The notes under the pieces were generated by a model. It saw only the letters and a list, made by a program, of their open reading frames with translations. It searched no databases and was not told the origin of the DNA. From contig CP136061.1 of the NCBI GenBank assembly GCA_032622095.1, forward strand, positions 89,210,983 to 89,274,982: a stretch of DNA of 64,000 nt, read 5' to 3'. The position numbers and the translations under genes were made by a program. This DNA is from Siphonodentalium dalli. Taxonomy: Eukaryota; Mollusca; Scaphopoda; Gadilida; Siphonodentaliidae. Within the stretch, counting starts at the first letter, position 1, and the number at the start of each line of letters is the position of its first letter. Shown here in pieces: positions 44,170-56,107 of this stretch.

Positions 44170-45560
44170 TAATCGCTTAAATTTTATCGAAAACAACAAT
44201 AATTAACAGACAGAGAACTTTGTCCCAAAGAGCAGCGTGACGTCATTGCACGCGGCGATATTACACTGTCTATTACGCTCGAATATTACATAGGAAAATA
44301 GTGCTAATCATGTGATAAATTAGGTTATAACTACAGAGGCAATCAGGCATTGATGTCTCTCAAATAACAATTCACCAATTTTGATGGCTGGGTCCAGTCA
44401 GCATAGTCAAATTTATCCTTATAAAGAAGCAATTAGAAATGACCCTATGATAGACCCACTGTTCTCATTGAATGTGCCTTCATTGTTGCTGCTCATTGTC
44501 TGACTCAGATGACATTTATAATGTAACCTTTCTATTAACAATTCTTAAGAGCACAATCCCATTGTTGCAATCGTTCCCTGATTTTTGGTAAAGCACACCA
44601 ATTCCCAAGGCTGGCAAAGGAAGAGTTCAATGATTATTCCATTGTTAGGCATACGCAACTCATAACAGACAAAATGCACGGGAGCTCCAAAGTGGGACGA
44701 GTCCATGTTGTTTCGGACATATCTATTCACATCCAATGGCGATCAGTTCATGTTAATCACGTTGTTGGGCATGGCTAACCAGCTTTTGTGTCCAACTGCA
44801 GCCAGCGCTCAACGGCACATTTCCAGTTGATTGCATTATGTGGGATCAATTGTGCTCTAACTCTCATCTTCGACTCGATTGATTCTGGTAAAGAACAATT
44901 CTTGTGCTCTAACCCTTACTTTTACATAAAATTTGTCCAAGAAATACCCTAGCATGAGTGTTTATTTATTGTTATAAACAATATATTTTGTTTTGCTCAA
45001 TTTACTTGTCTAATAGTTATGTTCTGTCCATTTAATCATAGACACCCTTCTGGGAACTAATAGTTAGTTTCTGTGATGGCCTGGACCACTACAGTATAAC
45101 TATGAAGGTGGGGCTCATTTTTATATACTACATTATGAATTAAAGTATTTATATGGTCTAGCAACCACCAAACTCAAAGCCCTCCCGATTGTGATTAAAA
45201 TGATCCGAGTCCCATTCTGATCGCATAATAAATAAACCGAAAAACTAATAAATAATACAACCACTGGTTATCGGAGATCTCCGTGACTAGACGAGTGATG
45301 TCAAAATAGTCGAGCAAATTAATCCGGAGCCGGAGTTGATTCTTACGTAATCGTAGCCAGCCTATACTAAATGCGGAATCGGTTTGTGTACGCGCGGTAT
45401 AGATTAAGTTGCTGTGCGATTAGTTATTTAAGTAATCAAAATAGTGAGGTTCACTTTGGAAGTCATTATTGTATAGCAGACCATATATTTATCATAATTT
45501 ATATGAATAAAGTAATTAGTAGTGTGTAGGATGGTCATTTTTGCAGCCTTATAATTAATA
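44170..45560. other. No gene seen
   Basis: 1.4 kb of apparently single-copy AT-rich DNA. Open frames are short and have no recognised family. A candidate site for unrepeated regulatory or intronic sequence. Confidence 0.45.
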
Positions 45561-45566
45561 ATTACG

Positions 45567-45935
45567 TGTTCCTTAATAATTTAATTCACTGTTGGTGAAT
45601 GTCCCAACTGGAATTTCACAATTTAAGTGACTTTGTGAGCGATTTTGCTTTGTGTCGCTTCAATTATGGAATAATTAATTATGGGTAATTAATTCAATGT
45701 TTTTGTGATATCGGCTCACATAAGTCACGGAAAAGCATGCAATTTCAAGTTGGGACCTTCACCTACAGCGACGTACATTATTAAGGAACAGATAATAACT
45801 AAGAAATTTATTCCCCGCATTATTTTTTCAACTTTATAAGGTTCCCTGTCAAAACTTCAAAAAGTTCCCAGGTTTTGTACTGGTTGAATATGATCTCTAA
45901 GCGCGTTAGTCAGAATAGAGATTCATGGCATGATC
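45567..45935. mobile_element. FB-F copy 3, left arm shortened
   Basis: From 'gttccttaataatttaattc' to 'gattcatggcatgatc'; ~100 bp of the left arm are missing. Confidence 0.75.
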
Positions 45936-46153
45936 GATCATCGCCTTGTTTTACTATATGCTGGCAAATGATCTAGCGAACATCCAGTCAAGTCTGGAGC
46001 TAATGTCGCCAAAACCATTTCTGTTCAGAGAAGAGCTTCCCCAAAATGACGTCACGGATTTAAAAAAATACATCGATGATTGACAGGTGTCCCCACGTGT
46101 TATTTGTTGTGCTTCGCCGACTCATCAACCTGCAGAAGGCCTGTGTCGCGACA

Positions 46154-46406
46154 TAAACTTACAGAAGATAATATTTGTCGTGTGTGCGACTATTCTTTTT
46201 CGGGAGATGAACTCGCTGCATCAACGGGAAAGCTGCATCCGAGAGCAAAAAATAAGGTCGTCATCAAAAATGGTGCTTTAGAACTATTTAAAAGCATAAA
46301 ATTAAGTCATTTCCTCGGTGTTTGACTTTCAGATGACTTTTTTTACGGCAAATAATTTGATTTGCAAACCATGTTACAATAAAGTAAATCAAATACACGG
46401 ACATGA
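46154..46406 (+). pseudogene. Possible zinc-binding exon (CxxC ... CxxC), damaged
   Basis: The + frame reads HKLTEDNICRVCDYSFSG and continues with mixed, coding-like composition to a stop at 46323-46325. About 40 bases later, in another frame, NLICKPCYNKVNQIHGHE follows. The two CxxC pairs, ~60 residues apart, resemble a zinc-binding domain near the start of many invertebrate multi-domain proteins. The stretch is preceded by an acceptor-like 'aacttacag' and followed by donor-like GA|GTAAAG (46405-46412), so it looks like an internal exon. The stop and frame change, near a run of T at 46338-46344, imply a pseudo-exon or a sequencing slip. No neighbouring exon is found. Family not identified. 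Confidence 0.4.
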
Positions 46407-46906
46407 GTAAAGTTCTTTTATATTTATGTGAGGCCAAGTTGATACCATACGCAGGCCTATCTATCAGGTCCAGCACATCCTTCAAATTAATCGGAATCGT
46501 ACCGAATATATAATTTCGAAGCCATTTTTTCTGTCTGTTGTATTTGCAAGCCTCGAAATTCCGCTCTGTTACTATATTTAGAGGTGACATTATGGGAGTC
46601 TCCGCCCACTAACACTTGTTTATTAACCCATACGGTTTCATTGGATGGAAAATAATTTACGCAATCAATCAGATTACGGAATCCCGAGGACTTGGAAATG
46701 AGATAGCGATGTTATCCGTCAGACCTTATATTCAATATTGTAATGAATATTTAGGTATGAGTTTACTCAGACTGGCGAACATCCATATAACATTATGACT
46801 TTCATTCACTTTTGGTGCAGTCTAAAATTAATATCCATACAATTTATTCAAATGCTATGTCATCATGATTGTTATATTGACCAATTGTGTTTTTTCTTCC
46901 AATTTA

Positions 46907-47095
46907 CAGTAATGTCCATAATAATCGACCCCTAAACCACAGCAGAATTATGAGAAATTTTTCAGGATTTAGTCGGAAATATGGCTTGCAATTCATCCAA
47001 TGATGGTGAGAGCTTTCCGATGAATGGTAACAAGCCATATTTCCGACTAAATCCTGAAAACTTTCCAATAATTCTGCTGTGGTTAACTTAGGGTC
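46907..47095. mobile_element. MITE-A copy 19, diverged
   Basis: CAGTAATGTCCATAATAATC left; right arm to 'ctgctgtggttaa', after which the terminus is decayed. Confidence 0.8.
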
Positions 47096-47519
47096 ATCAC
47101 AGGAGCTTGGAATTCGGTCAAAATTATATATCCCACTCGAATTAGAATTATCTGCGTCATTTGATGGTATGTAATAGTTGACATGTGGGATAGTATTCAT
47201 GCTGTCATTCATGATTATTTTATGGTACAACTCAGAGACGTCACTAGATCAAGGTTCGATATAAATGTTTCCATCTCCTTACATGGAGATGTTTTGTCAG
47301 ATAACTCTCCATTTGAATCTGAGTCTTCAATAGCGGTGGAAATTCTGAGTCATCTTGAGTTTGAACACAAGTATGTATTTATCTGATAATTTATGGGGGT
47401 TGACTTTTGACTCTGGGTAGGAAATATCTGACACCTCGTATGGATATCCTAGGCCCATATGTGCCATGGAGGATTTTCAATTGATAATTCCTCACTGTTT
47501 GTGTCCATATGTGGTTATA

Positions 47520-47999
47520 GATCATGCCATGAATCTCCACTCTGGCTAGCGCCCATAGAGATAATATTCCACCAGTATAAAACCTTGGAACTTTTTGAAG
47601 TTTTGACAGGGAATCTTATAAAGTCGAAACAATAATGCGGGGCAAATCTTCACTGTAGGTGAAGGTCCCAACTCCAAACTGCATGCTTTTCTGTGACTTT
47701 TGTGAGCTGATATCACAATAATCATTGAATTAATTACCCAGGAGAAATGCCATAATTGTAAGTGAAGCAAAGCAAAATCGCTCACAAATTCACTTAAATC
47801 GTGAAATTTCAAATTGGGACCTTCACCTACAGTGAAGTACATTATTAAGGAACAGATACTAACTAAGAAAGATATTCCCCGCGTTATTGTTTCAACCTTA
47901 TAAGGTTCCCTGTCAAAACTTCAAAAAGTTTGAAGGTTTTGTTCTGGTGGAATATGATCTCTACGAGTTTTAGTCAGAGTAGAGATTCATGGCATGATC
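47520..47999. mobile_element. FB-F copy 4 (most complete)
   Basis: 480 bp. GATCATGCCATGAATCTCC to its complement. The flanks share 'catatgtggtt' (47504-47514 and 48000-48010), an imperfect ~11-bp duplication with three extra bases on the left. That length would suit a Mutator-like element, but one copy is not enough to decide. Confidence 0.8.
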
Positions 48000-48279
48000 C
48001 ATATGTGGTTTGTATTGTTTATTCCCTATACTTGGATATTTTGTCTCATTTAGACAAGCATCAATAGAATCACTATAAGAGTAAAGTTCATCATCAAATG
48101 CCTTCTGAGTATTCTCAGACTTTGGCATTATTTCTTCCATTTCATACAGAATATAAGTTGTTGATATGCCAGGGTTGTTAAAGTTCCTCAATCTGCTCAG
48201 ACGCTCCTAAATTTCTATTTCTTTGGCTTCGGGGTAAAAAATATTTTATTCGAGTCAAGGAACCCACCCATCAAAGCTA

Positions 48280-48618
48280 AGAGTGATCAGATATTGATTT
48301 TTGAAGTTTGTTATTTCTCGAGATGTGTTGTAATATGTGGCCCAGAAACACGTGGTCAAACGGAGGGTCTCGGACAATTTGTTGATAATACGGCCATATT
48401 TTGTTGAAAAAATTGTTGATAAATAACATGTTTTGGGAAATTTTATACCATAGTTGACAGTTGTTTGCATTATTTTGTTGCAATATATTGATTCTGATAA
48501 CTAAAGCGTATTTTGAAGAAATGTTGTTGTTGTATCTTGATGGTATGGGGACCATCTGATTGGATTGAGTTCCTTTAATGGCAAATGTATTAAAGATCTT
48601 GAAATCATCTTGAGACAA
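48280..48618 (-). other. Q/N-rich minus-strand open frame, uncertain
   Basis: A 113-codon minus frame reads with many N and Q (for example NILQQNNANNCQLWYKISQN) and ordinary hydrophobic spacing. A second minus frame at 47970-48191 is S/D/E-rich. They lie in the same direction as the Q/P-rich stretch at 49.86-50.72 kb, with MITE-A, FB-F and a CCGT-tract element inserted between. This could be one decayed Q-rich gene, or AT-rich DNA that happens to stay open. No family recognised. Confidence 0.25.
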
Positions 48619-48889
48619 ACAATGATGAAGAGGAGTTATTCGCTCCTATTCACTAAAGTTGGCATTGATGATCACAAAATTAGAAAAACTTAGTCTGTAT
48701 TTCAGCCAGTCTTCTTTTTACCATCATAAAATAGATGTTGTGGTATATTTTGGGGTGGTTGTTAATTTTTCGTATAACTTTAATTGTTATGAACGTGTTG
48801 GTCAACTGCTGTTATCACAGTCTCTGTCTGTGATTTTTGGATTGCAATTTCAAGAGGTGCTTTTTGAGTGTGAACTGTATGATGTTGTA

Positions 48890-49045
48890 CGGTAATGCCC
48901 TAAATAATCGACTCCTTAACCACATCAGAATTATGGGTAATGAGAGTTTTCCAATGAATGGCAACAAGCCATATTTCCGACTAAATCCTGAAAAATTACT
49001 CATAATTCTGCTGTGGTTAAGGAGTCGATTATTTAGGGCATTACT
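48890..49045. mobile_element. MITE-A copy 20, left arm shortened
   Basis: 156 bp between TA pairs; the left arm ends after 'gaattatgggtaat'. Confidence 0.9.
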
Positions 49046-49055
49046 GTACCTCTGG

Positions 49056-49855
49056 TATAATTATACCCCCTTTTTTAAAAAAAGGGGGGTATTTTTTTTT
49101 TTGCACCTGTCCGTCCATCTGTGCGTCCGTACATCCCTCTATCTAGCCATGTGTCCGTCCGTCCGTACATCCATCCAATGTCTGTTCATGCCATAACTTG
49201 AACAGTAGTGCTCGGATCTCAATGAAATTTGGTATGGATGTTAACTACTATGAGGACATTATATAAAGGGTTCCATTGTTTTGTTCTGATTTTCCATTCC
49301 AGAGTTATTCATCGTTTTTTACCTGGAAATGTTGGCTTTTTTTGTCCGTCTGATGTCTGTTCATGTCATATATAACTTCAACAGTTGTGCTGGGGTCTCA
49401 ATGAAATTTTTTATGGATGTTCACTAATATGAGGACATTAAACAGAGGGTTCCATCGTTTTGTTCAGATTTTCCATTCTAGAGTTATTCATATTTGTTAA
49501 TCTGGAAACGTTGGCTTTTTGGTGCATCCGATGTCTTTTCAGGTCATAACTTGACCAGTAGTGCTCGGATCTCAATGAAATTTGGTATGGATGTTCACTA
49601 CTATGAGGACATTATATAAAGGGTTCCATCGTTTTGTTCGGATTTTACATTCTAGAGTTATTCATCTTTGTTTATCTGGAAATGTTGGCTTTTTGGTCCG
49701 TCCAATGTCTGTTCAGGCAATAACTTGAACAGTAATGCTCGGATCTCAATGAAATTTGGTATGGATGATTACCATGAGGACATTTAATGGCGCGTTCAAC
49801 CGTTTTGTCTTGGTTTTTCGTTCTATATATATAGTTATTCATCTTTGTTTATATG
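49056..49855 (+). mobile_element. CCGT-tract element with core repeats (49.1 kb)
   Basis: Starts with hairpin 'taccccctttttt' / 'aaaaaaggggggta', then a CCGTCCGTAC-rich tract. Four ~175-bp core repeats follow ('ctcaatgaaatttggtatgg' near 49217, 49396, 49571, 49746). Same architecture as 27.7 and 51.3 kb although the sequence differs. The right border is indistinct. Confidence 0.6.
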
Positions 49856-50720
49856 AAAATGCTGTTGGAGTTTGAACACTCTGTTGAGGCATTATTTGAG
49901 CTTGAGGTTGCAATGCCTGCATGCTGATGTATCATTTGGGGTTTAACCCTTTGAGTGCCAGGTCCGATTTTTGTATCAACCCATATACCCTGTGCCAATA
50001 CATTCTCTTATATATGCGAGTCGACCATAGGTCGCCTCGCATATATAAGAGAATGCATTGGCCTAACAATTTTTCATCATTTGTTATTATTTTTTACAAT
50101 TTTAATAATTTTTTAAAAATCTAAAAAAAAATAAAAAATTTAGGGCCGATTTTACAGACCGTAAATTAGGGCCGATGAGATCGGCCCCTGGCACTGAAAG
50201 GGTTAACACCCTGCTGTGGTACTGTTTGCAATTGCACAATTATTTGATTGGTTGAACTTGCATAACTGGTTGAGGTATGGATTGTTTTCGGATGCCTGTG
50301 ATTTATAATTATGTTGAGCCATTTGAGTTTAAGCACCTTGTTGGAACACATTTTGAGGTTGACCACTTGGTTGAGGTACTCTTTGAGGTTGAGCTGTTTG
50401 AGTTCCTTGTTGGAAAATAGTTTGAGGTTGACCACTTGGTTGAGGTACTATTTGAGGTTGAATATTTTGCTGGGACTTAGTTTGAGTACCTAGTTGAGGC
50501 CAAGACTGAGTTCGAGTACTCCGTTGAGTATTAAGGTTGAGAAACTGGTTGAGGTTGTTGTATATTTTAGTGTGTCATAGACTGAAACTGCATACCTGGT
50601 TGAGGTATGAACTGATTTTGAACACTCTGTGGAGCTTGAGGTGAGCAGAGGGTGAATTTGGTTATGCTGAGCCATTGGTTGAGGTTGACCTTGATTTTTG
50701 AAAAATCAATTTTGCACTGA
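49855..50720 (-). pseudogene. Q/P-rich low-complexity coding remnant, interrupted
   Basis: On the minus strand several stretches read as glutamine/proline-rich protein: QGQPQPMAQHNQ, PQAPQSVQNQFIPQPG, then two ~24-residue repeats (VPQPSGQPQ + FQQGTQTAQPQR) at about 50330-50470. Beyond the TTAA-2 insertion comes ALQPQAQIMPQQSVQTP (about 49860-49920). At DNA level the repeats are ~73-bp 'ttgaggttgaccacttgg' units. Stops and frame changes occur, so it is not an intact gene. It could be a dead Q-rich exon or a minisatellite that mimics one. Confidence 0.35.
49947..50202. mobile_element. TTAA-2 element, complete, with one FB-E hairpin
   Basis: 256 bp, TTAA at 49943-49946 and 50203-50206; ends CCCTTTGAGTGCCAGG and CCTGGCACTGAAAGGG. 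Sub-terminal hairpin 'gggccgatgagatcggcccc'. It holds one hairpin module (49988-50065) and part of the FB-E centre, and sits inside the Q/P-rich stretch. Confidence 0.88.
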
Positions 50721-50789
50721 TTCCATCTGATAAATCATGTTAGTTAAAACAAATTTACAGTAACATTTTTCATAAAAAACTGTAAGACA

Positions 50790-51237
50790 GCCTGAGGCCT
50801 GAGAATAAGGTGCATGTCATTTGCAGAGGGTGAATTTAGTGATACTATCCCACATAGCAGGCTAGCATCACCAAATTTACCCTCTGGGGACCTCATTCTG
50901 CATGGCCTCATCTGCTATGGGAGACATAGACTCAGATTGAAGTTCCCAAATGATGAATATTTGGATGTACACCCATTGCATCGGAACCTCGATTATGCAA
51001 TGTGTCGTCTGCCAATTCGGGGATATCGAGAAACTAAACTAAAAATGAAATAAAATCTAACTATAGATGGTTCTATAGAAATTTTATAATAAAGAAACCT
51101 TCCATGAGGCCCAAGCAGAATGAGGTCCCCAGAGGGTGAATTTATTGATGCTAGTCCAATATTCGTGATAGCGTTACTAATTCCACCCTCTGGGGACCTC
51201 ATTCTGCTAATGACAGGTATGTGATTATCAGGTCTGA
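50790..51237. mobile_element. MITE-C copy 12
   Basis: Begins 'cctgaggcctgagaataagg', lacks the first 'aatgaggtccc' segment, has the full 'gactcagattgaagttcc' centre and second hairpin, and ends 'gattatcaggtctg'. Frames 50814-51053 and 50993-51445 are translations of it. Confidence 0.8.
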
Positions 51238-51283
51238 AGACATCCTTTAGCTGCTTGCGATTCTGTGTTCTGTCTGCTTTATT

Positions 51284-52080
51284 GTCCCCCGAAAAATTTA
51301 TTTTTGGGGGACTATTGTAGTCCGTGTGTCCCGGCCGTCCGTGCATCCCGTCCGTCTGTGCGTCCGTCCATCCAGAGTTATAACTCCAGTAATGATCATC
51401 CGATTTGATTAAAACTTGGTATGTAGGTGTCTCAACCAAGAACACAGGTGCTCTGCAATTATGGGTTTGATCCGATGTACTTTTATGGAGTTATTTCCCT
51501 TTTTTCAACTTATTTTTTACTTAGAAAATTTCTCACTTTTTCGGTTTCCGGATGATATCTCAAGTTTGGATACTTTAATTGCAAATACCGTTTTTATGTG
51601 GATCAGTCATATCAAGATACAGGTTGAGTTCGAATTTGAGTTTGATGATTTTTCCTAGAGTTAATTATGGACTTTTTTCGACTTAGAAAATTCAATTTTG
51701 CTTCTTTTTTCTTTGGTTTCCGGATGATAACTCAAGTTTGGACTTGTGAGTCATTGGTATCAAAATACAGGTCAAGTTCGAATTTGAGTTTGATCCAATG
51801 ATTTTTCCCAGAGTTAACATTTTTTATAATTTTCTGTATGAGGGTACCTTCATGGTGTAATCAACTCCTCCTACAGTTTTGATCGTAGATATTTGAAACT
51901 TCAGAGTATTGTTACCCACATATTGGAGATGTGCAACATGTTTATAGATGACGGAAAAATTATTTTTTTACAGAATTATTAACCCTTTCGACTTAGAACA
52001 TTTCAACATTTTTTTTAATTTCTTTATCAAAGCGGCATCGACTTGCCACATTGTCGGGGGACACTGTGGTCGGCCGACCT
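51284..52080. mobile_element. CCGT-tract element with core repeats (51.3 kb)
   Basis: Starts with hairpin 'gtcccccgaaaaat' / 'atttttgggggac', then a GTCCGTCCATCC tract. Two to three diverged core repeats follow ('cggtttccggatgatatctc', 'ggtttccggatgataactca'), and it ends 'gtcgggggacactgtggtcg'. Start and end both carry GGGGGAC. Confidence 0.6.
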
Positions 52081-52552
52081 TTTATTTTTGATTGCATGCA
52101 GCACAATGGGATTTTGACCATTTACAAGATTGATTCTTTCATTCGGTTGTAAGAGGATACATTGGAACATGGACCAACCTAGAGGTTTCAAATTGGGAGA
52201 ACTCACTTCTCCGAGTTGGGAGAACTCACTGGAGAAGTCATTTCTCATGTTTGGTTATTATGGAGAAGTGGACTGTTTTCAGGGAGAAGAAACAATGGCT
52301 GAAGTTCAATTTACTCCCAACATCACCCTTATATGATCCAATAAGCATAATACAACACGAGAGCCCATTTATAATACCATTAAAGTGAGTAAGAATACCA
52401 TTATTATCAATAAATACACTTTAACTATGCTGTTGGGACATATGCATGCTGGTATATGAGGGCTGGTTCTCAGCTTTGATGTTCTGTACTTAAAACAATA
52501 TTCCCAAATGGGATATGTAAGATCTTTGTTGAGAGGGCACCGACAGAGCTCA

Positions 52553-52612
52553 CTGAGAGAGTGCTGAAAGTTCACGAGAGAGTGCTGAAAGTTCACGAGA
52601 GAGCGCTGAGAG
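52553..52612 (+). repeat. Short tandem repeat, ~24-bp unit
   Basis: Three units of 'gagagagtgctgaaagttca' just before MITE-C copy 13. Confidence 0.8.
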
Positions 52613-52618
52613 TGGACC

Positions 52619-52985
52619 CAAGCCTGCAAATAGTGTGTCTGTCATGTGCAGAATGAGGTCCCCAGAGGGTGAATTTAGTGACGCTATCCCACATAGCGGG
52701 CTAGCATTACCAAATTCACCCTCTGGGAACCTCATTCTGCTTAGGCCTCAACTTCTATGGGAGACCAAGGATCAGATTGAATTTCCCCAGTTGAAGTTGG
52801 TGATATTCACCCATCCCCTTGATGATGTATTTTATCTTCTGCAAATTAGGGATTTAGAACATTCCCAGAAGGGAAAAAGTAACTATTAAATGTCAATTTG
52901 AGACTATAGATACTTCCCAGAAGATGAGGCCTAAGCAGAATGTGCGGGGTAGCATCACAAAATTCACCCTCTCCCGGGACCTCAG
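52619..52985. mobile_element. MITE-C copy 13, second hairpin shortened
   Basis: CAAGCCTGCAAATAGTGTG start, 'cagttgaagttggtgata' centre, right part lacking most of the hairpin arm and the terminus. Confidence 0.8.
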
Positions 52986-53153
52986 TGTCATAGTGCATTA
53001 GCCATCATGGGGAATCTGCAATGTTTCAGCACGGTAGCATCCGGATCCTATAGCCACCCTGTCAGTGATCATAGCCCCTGCATTGGGGAAATCCTGGCAC
53101 CACCCCTGTTGTGTGGCCTGATTTGCTCTGACCACAGCTGTATACATATTGTC

Positions 53154-54269
53154 TAGTGATGCGGACCGGACCGGACCACCTTGTGTGGTCCGGTCCACTG
53201 CCAAGGCGGTCCAGTCCAGTCCACATGCCTGGACCGGTCCAAAATGGTCCGGTCCACCTATAATAGGCTATATGTTAATGAATTCTCTGTTTTCTCAAAG
53301 TTTTTACTCTGTATAGTACAAACTATAAGGTTACTGAGTTCAGTGCATTGCAATGAGTTCATATATGTTAAAACTTACATTGTTTGCCGATTGTATTCAC
53401 CATTGTCTGTCTCTGGTGGGATATACTGGGAATGATGCACGATAATAGTATTTCTAGTAATGCGAACATGCACTAATTCAATGTATTGGACAGATATATA
53501 GCTAGGGCCAGAATGTGTTATAACCAATCTAACATGGCACTCAACTGATCGTATGCATGATTCGTATCATAATTATTTTCATTAAATTGAAATTTAAACG
53601 AAATAACTATACTGATGAAAATTATACAAATGTGTACTAATATGACTACTACATTAATATTGGAGTCTTGGAGATTGTGATTGCTGATTGTATAGTCCTG
53701 ACAATTACAGTTATATACCTAAGTACAACTATACTATTGGATTAATGTGACTGCACATGTCTTGTGTATGTACTATGTAATGTGGTTTGCATGTTTCTTC
53801 GTAAATTATAACTGTGAAAAACAATAGAATACTCAATTCGATATCCATCCAAATTGATTAGTTGATGCCATGTTAACTGTTTATGACAAATAGTTCCATA
53901 CGCATTCAGTTGCATGTTTGTCGCATTGATAGGGTGCTACATAGTGTTGGCCAGTGTTACACTAACACATTTTAAGGAAAATGACATGTACAAAGTACAT
54001 CTATACATTGTTTTCGTGGCATCAAACGTTTAATAGATATTAACCACTTGAATGTGTCAATACATCGTTGCTAATTGATATGACGGCAAATACGCAATAA
54101 TATTCGCGATAGTTTATTATAACTGAAGTAAAATAGTGGACCGGACCGGAGAGTACCGGACCGGCGGCAAAAAGCGGTCCGGTCCAGTGACACCCGGTCT
54201 GGACCGGACCGCGGTCCACCCATGGACCGCAGACCGGACCAGTCCAAAACGGTCCGGTCCGCATCACTA
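53154..54269. mobile_element. hAT element, non-autonomous, GGACC-rich ends
   Basis: 1116 bp. TAGTGATGCGGACCGGACC and complement ends, flanked by exact 8-bp ATATTGTC (53146-53153, 54270-54277). Both ends carry dense GGTCC/GGACC repeats (53160-53262, 54138-54262), probable transposase-binding sites. The middle ~850 bp is AT-rich and non-coding. TAGTG-type ends with 8-bp duplications are typical of hAT elements. Confidence 0.9.
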
Positions 54270-54434
54270 ATATTGTCTGTGGGCTTCTAAAAGGTCGTAC
54301 CCCAGGAAAATCAAATTGTTCAGGAGACACAAAAAACTATTCATCTCTGGAACTATAATTGGTATCTGCAAATAACTTTGTGTATCCTAATGTGTCTGTG
54401 CTTCACAATAACACTTTATATCACAGTTGTTATA

Positions 54435-54647
54435 CAGTAACGCTCTAAATAATGGACTCCTTAACCACAGCAGAATTATGGGTAACTTTTCAGGATTTAG
54501 TCAGCAATATGGCTTGTTGCCATTCATCGGAAAGCTCTCCCCAAGAGCTTTCCGATGAATGGCAAAAAGCCATATTTCCGACTAAATCCTGAAAAGTTAC
54601 CCATAATTCTGCTGTAGTTAAGGAGTTGATTAATTAGGGCATTACTG
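54435..54647. mobile_element. MITE-A copy 21 (full length)
   Basis: 213 bp between TA pairs. Confidence 0.92.
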
Positions 54648-55283
54648 TACTATTACACTTTCATATTCAAGTATCGTCTAGTTGATAAAACATGATTTTA
54701 TGGTGTTATGCGACACATTAGAAGTAGATTTCTGCGGCTTCATTATGATCAGAATGATCCTATCAGGGACGGCTTCGGAAATAAAAATTACAACATTTCA
54801 GAATTGATGGGAAAATGTTTTGCGGGGAACCCAGATACGACATTTTCGAACACAAATTTCCCTCAAAAAACATCGAAAAATGGCATTCATACTTGAAATA
54901 TTGACAAGTTATCTGAGGAACTTATGTAATCAAACCCATAGATTCCGAAAATGCAGTAAAATGTTTCGACCTTTTTTAATCACACCTATGATATGTCCCA
55001 TAATGTGGACACAGTGGGTTTTGACATATGGATGGCATGATAAACGGAAGTCTACGTTTGTGTGCCTTATCGCTGGGAGGTCTGTTTATCTGCTGTTATG
55101 GCCGGTTAAATAATGTATCTTAATGTGTCTATGCTTCACAGTATCCTCATCACAAGTTATAACTCATTACCATGGGCAGGTCATTGCCACGGACACCTTG
55201 GATATTCAACCCAACACCTATAGGTACACAGTCAAGGTTATAGATGTCTTATTGATGCCTTTATCGCACACGCTATCAATTGT
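54648..55283. other. No supported gene
   Basis: Frames at 54708-54896 and 54820-55113 overlap in different phases, and neither matches a known family. A ~50-bp segment (cttaatgtgtctatgcttca, 55118-55140) echoes 54388-54410, so 54.37-55.16 kb includes a diverged direct repeat. Confidence 0.35.
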
Positions 55284-55287
55284 TTAA

Positions 55288-55642
55288 AGACATATTACAT
55301 ATGTATGTACTTGTTCGGGTGCGTGAAACTGATAAGTTAGTATTCAAGTGCTATGACAACTGGAGAAATGTAACATTCTACTAACATCTCCAAAAAATTG
55401 AAGCAAATCGACCATACCACTCCATAGAAAATATCCTCAGAATTATGCTCAATTGTAAATATTTACTATTCTATTCGGGACGAATCTATCGGCGATAAAC
55501 TAACAAAAAATGATTTCGCCATCAAGTTCATATATAAGAATGACGTTGTCAATTTGGATATACTATTTGTAAAAATTACTACTTTAAACAAGATTATTCT
55601 CCATTTCTATTTTATCACCATACCTGAGTGTTTCACATCACT
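55288..55642. mobile_element. TTAA-8 element, copy 3
   Basis: 355 bp after TTAA 55284-55287; starts AGACATATTACAT, ends TTTCACATCACT with the right TTAA changed to CTAA. Marker 'atctatcggcgataaactaa'. Confidence 0.75.
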
Positions 55643-55898
55643 CTAACCCTTAATTCCATCATAAAAACAATTATCAGTGACTTGAAAATTAAATGGGCCT
55701 TTTTGTGACAAATTTATATTTAAAATATTGCTTATAGCTTCCTACAATTTTGACCCATTCAATTTCAGAATGACGTACCCATACATCATTGTGTAGGTTA
55801 TTTTGACCTAAATTCTATGGAAAATTATTATCAGGTTTGCATCTATCCATCTTTCCATCGAGATTTAGGTAACTTAACTGTGTAGTTGAAGCCTTCTA

Positions 55899-56107
55899 CA
55901 GTAATGCCCTAAATAATCGACTCCTTAACCACAGAATTATGGGTAACTTTTCAGGATTTAGTCGGAAATATGGCTCGTTGCCATTCATCGGAAAGCTCTC
56001 AGAAAGAGCTTTCCAATGAATGGCAACAAGCCATATTTCGACTAAATCCTGAAAAGTTACCCATAATTCTGATGTGGTTAAGGAGTCAATTATTTAGAGC
56101 ATTACTG
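55899..56107. mobile_element. MITE-A copy 22
   Basis: 209 bp between TA pairs. Confidence 0.92.

Noticed and set aside
52550-52889. Recurring peptide MRSPEGEFSDAIPHSGLASLNSPSGDLIL
   Set aside because: Translation of the MITE-C hairpin arms, seen on both strands; no conserved frame outside the repeat.
54708-55113. Two overlapping + frames suggesting an exon
   Set aside because: Different phases, no family match, AT-rich composition and no convincing splice sites.
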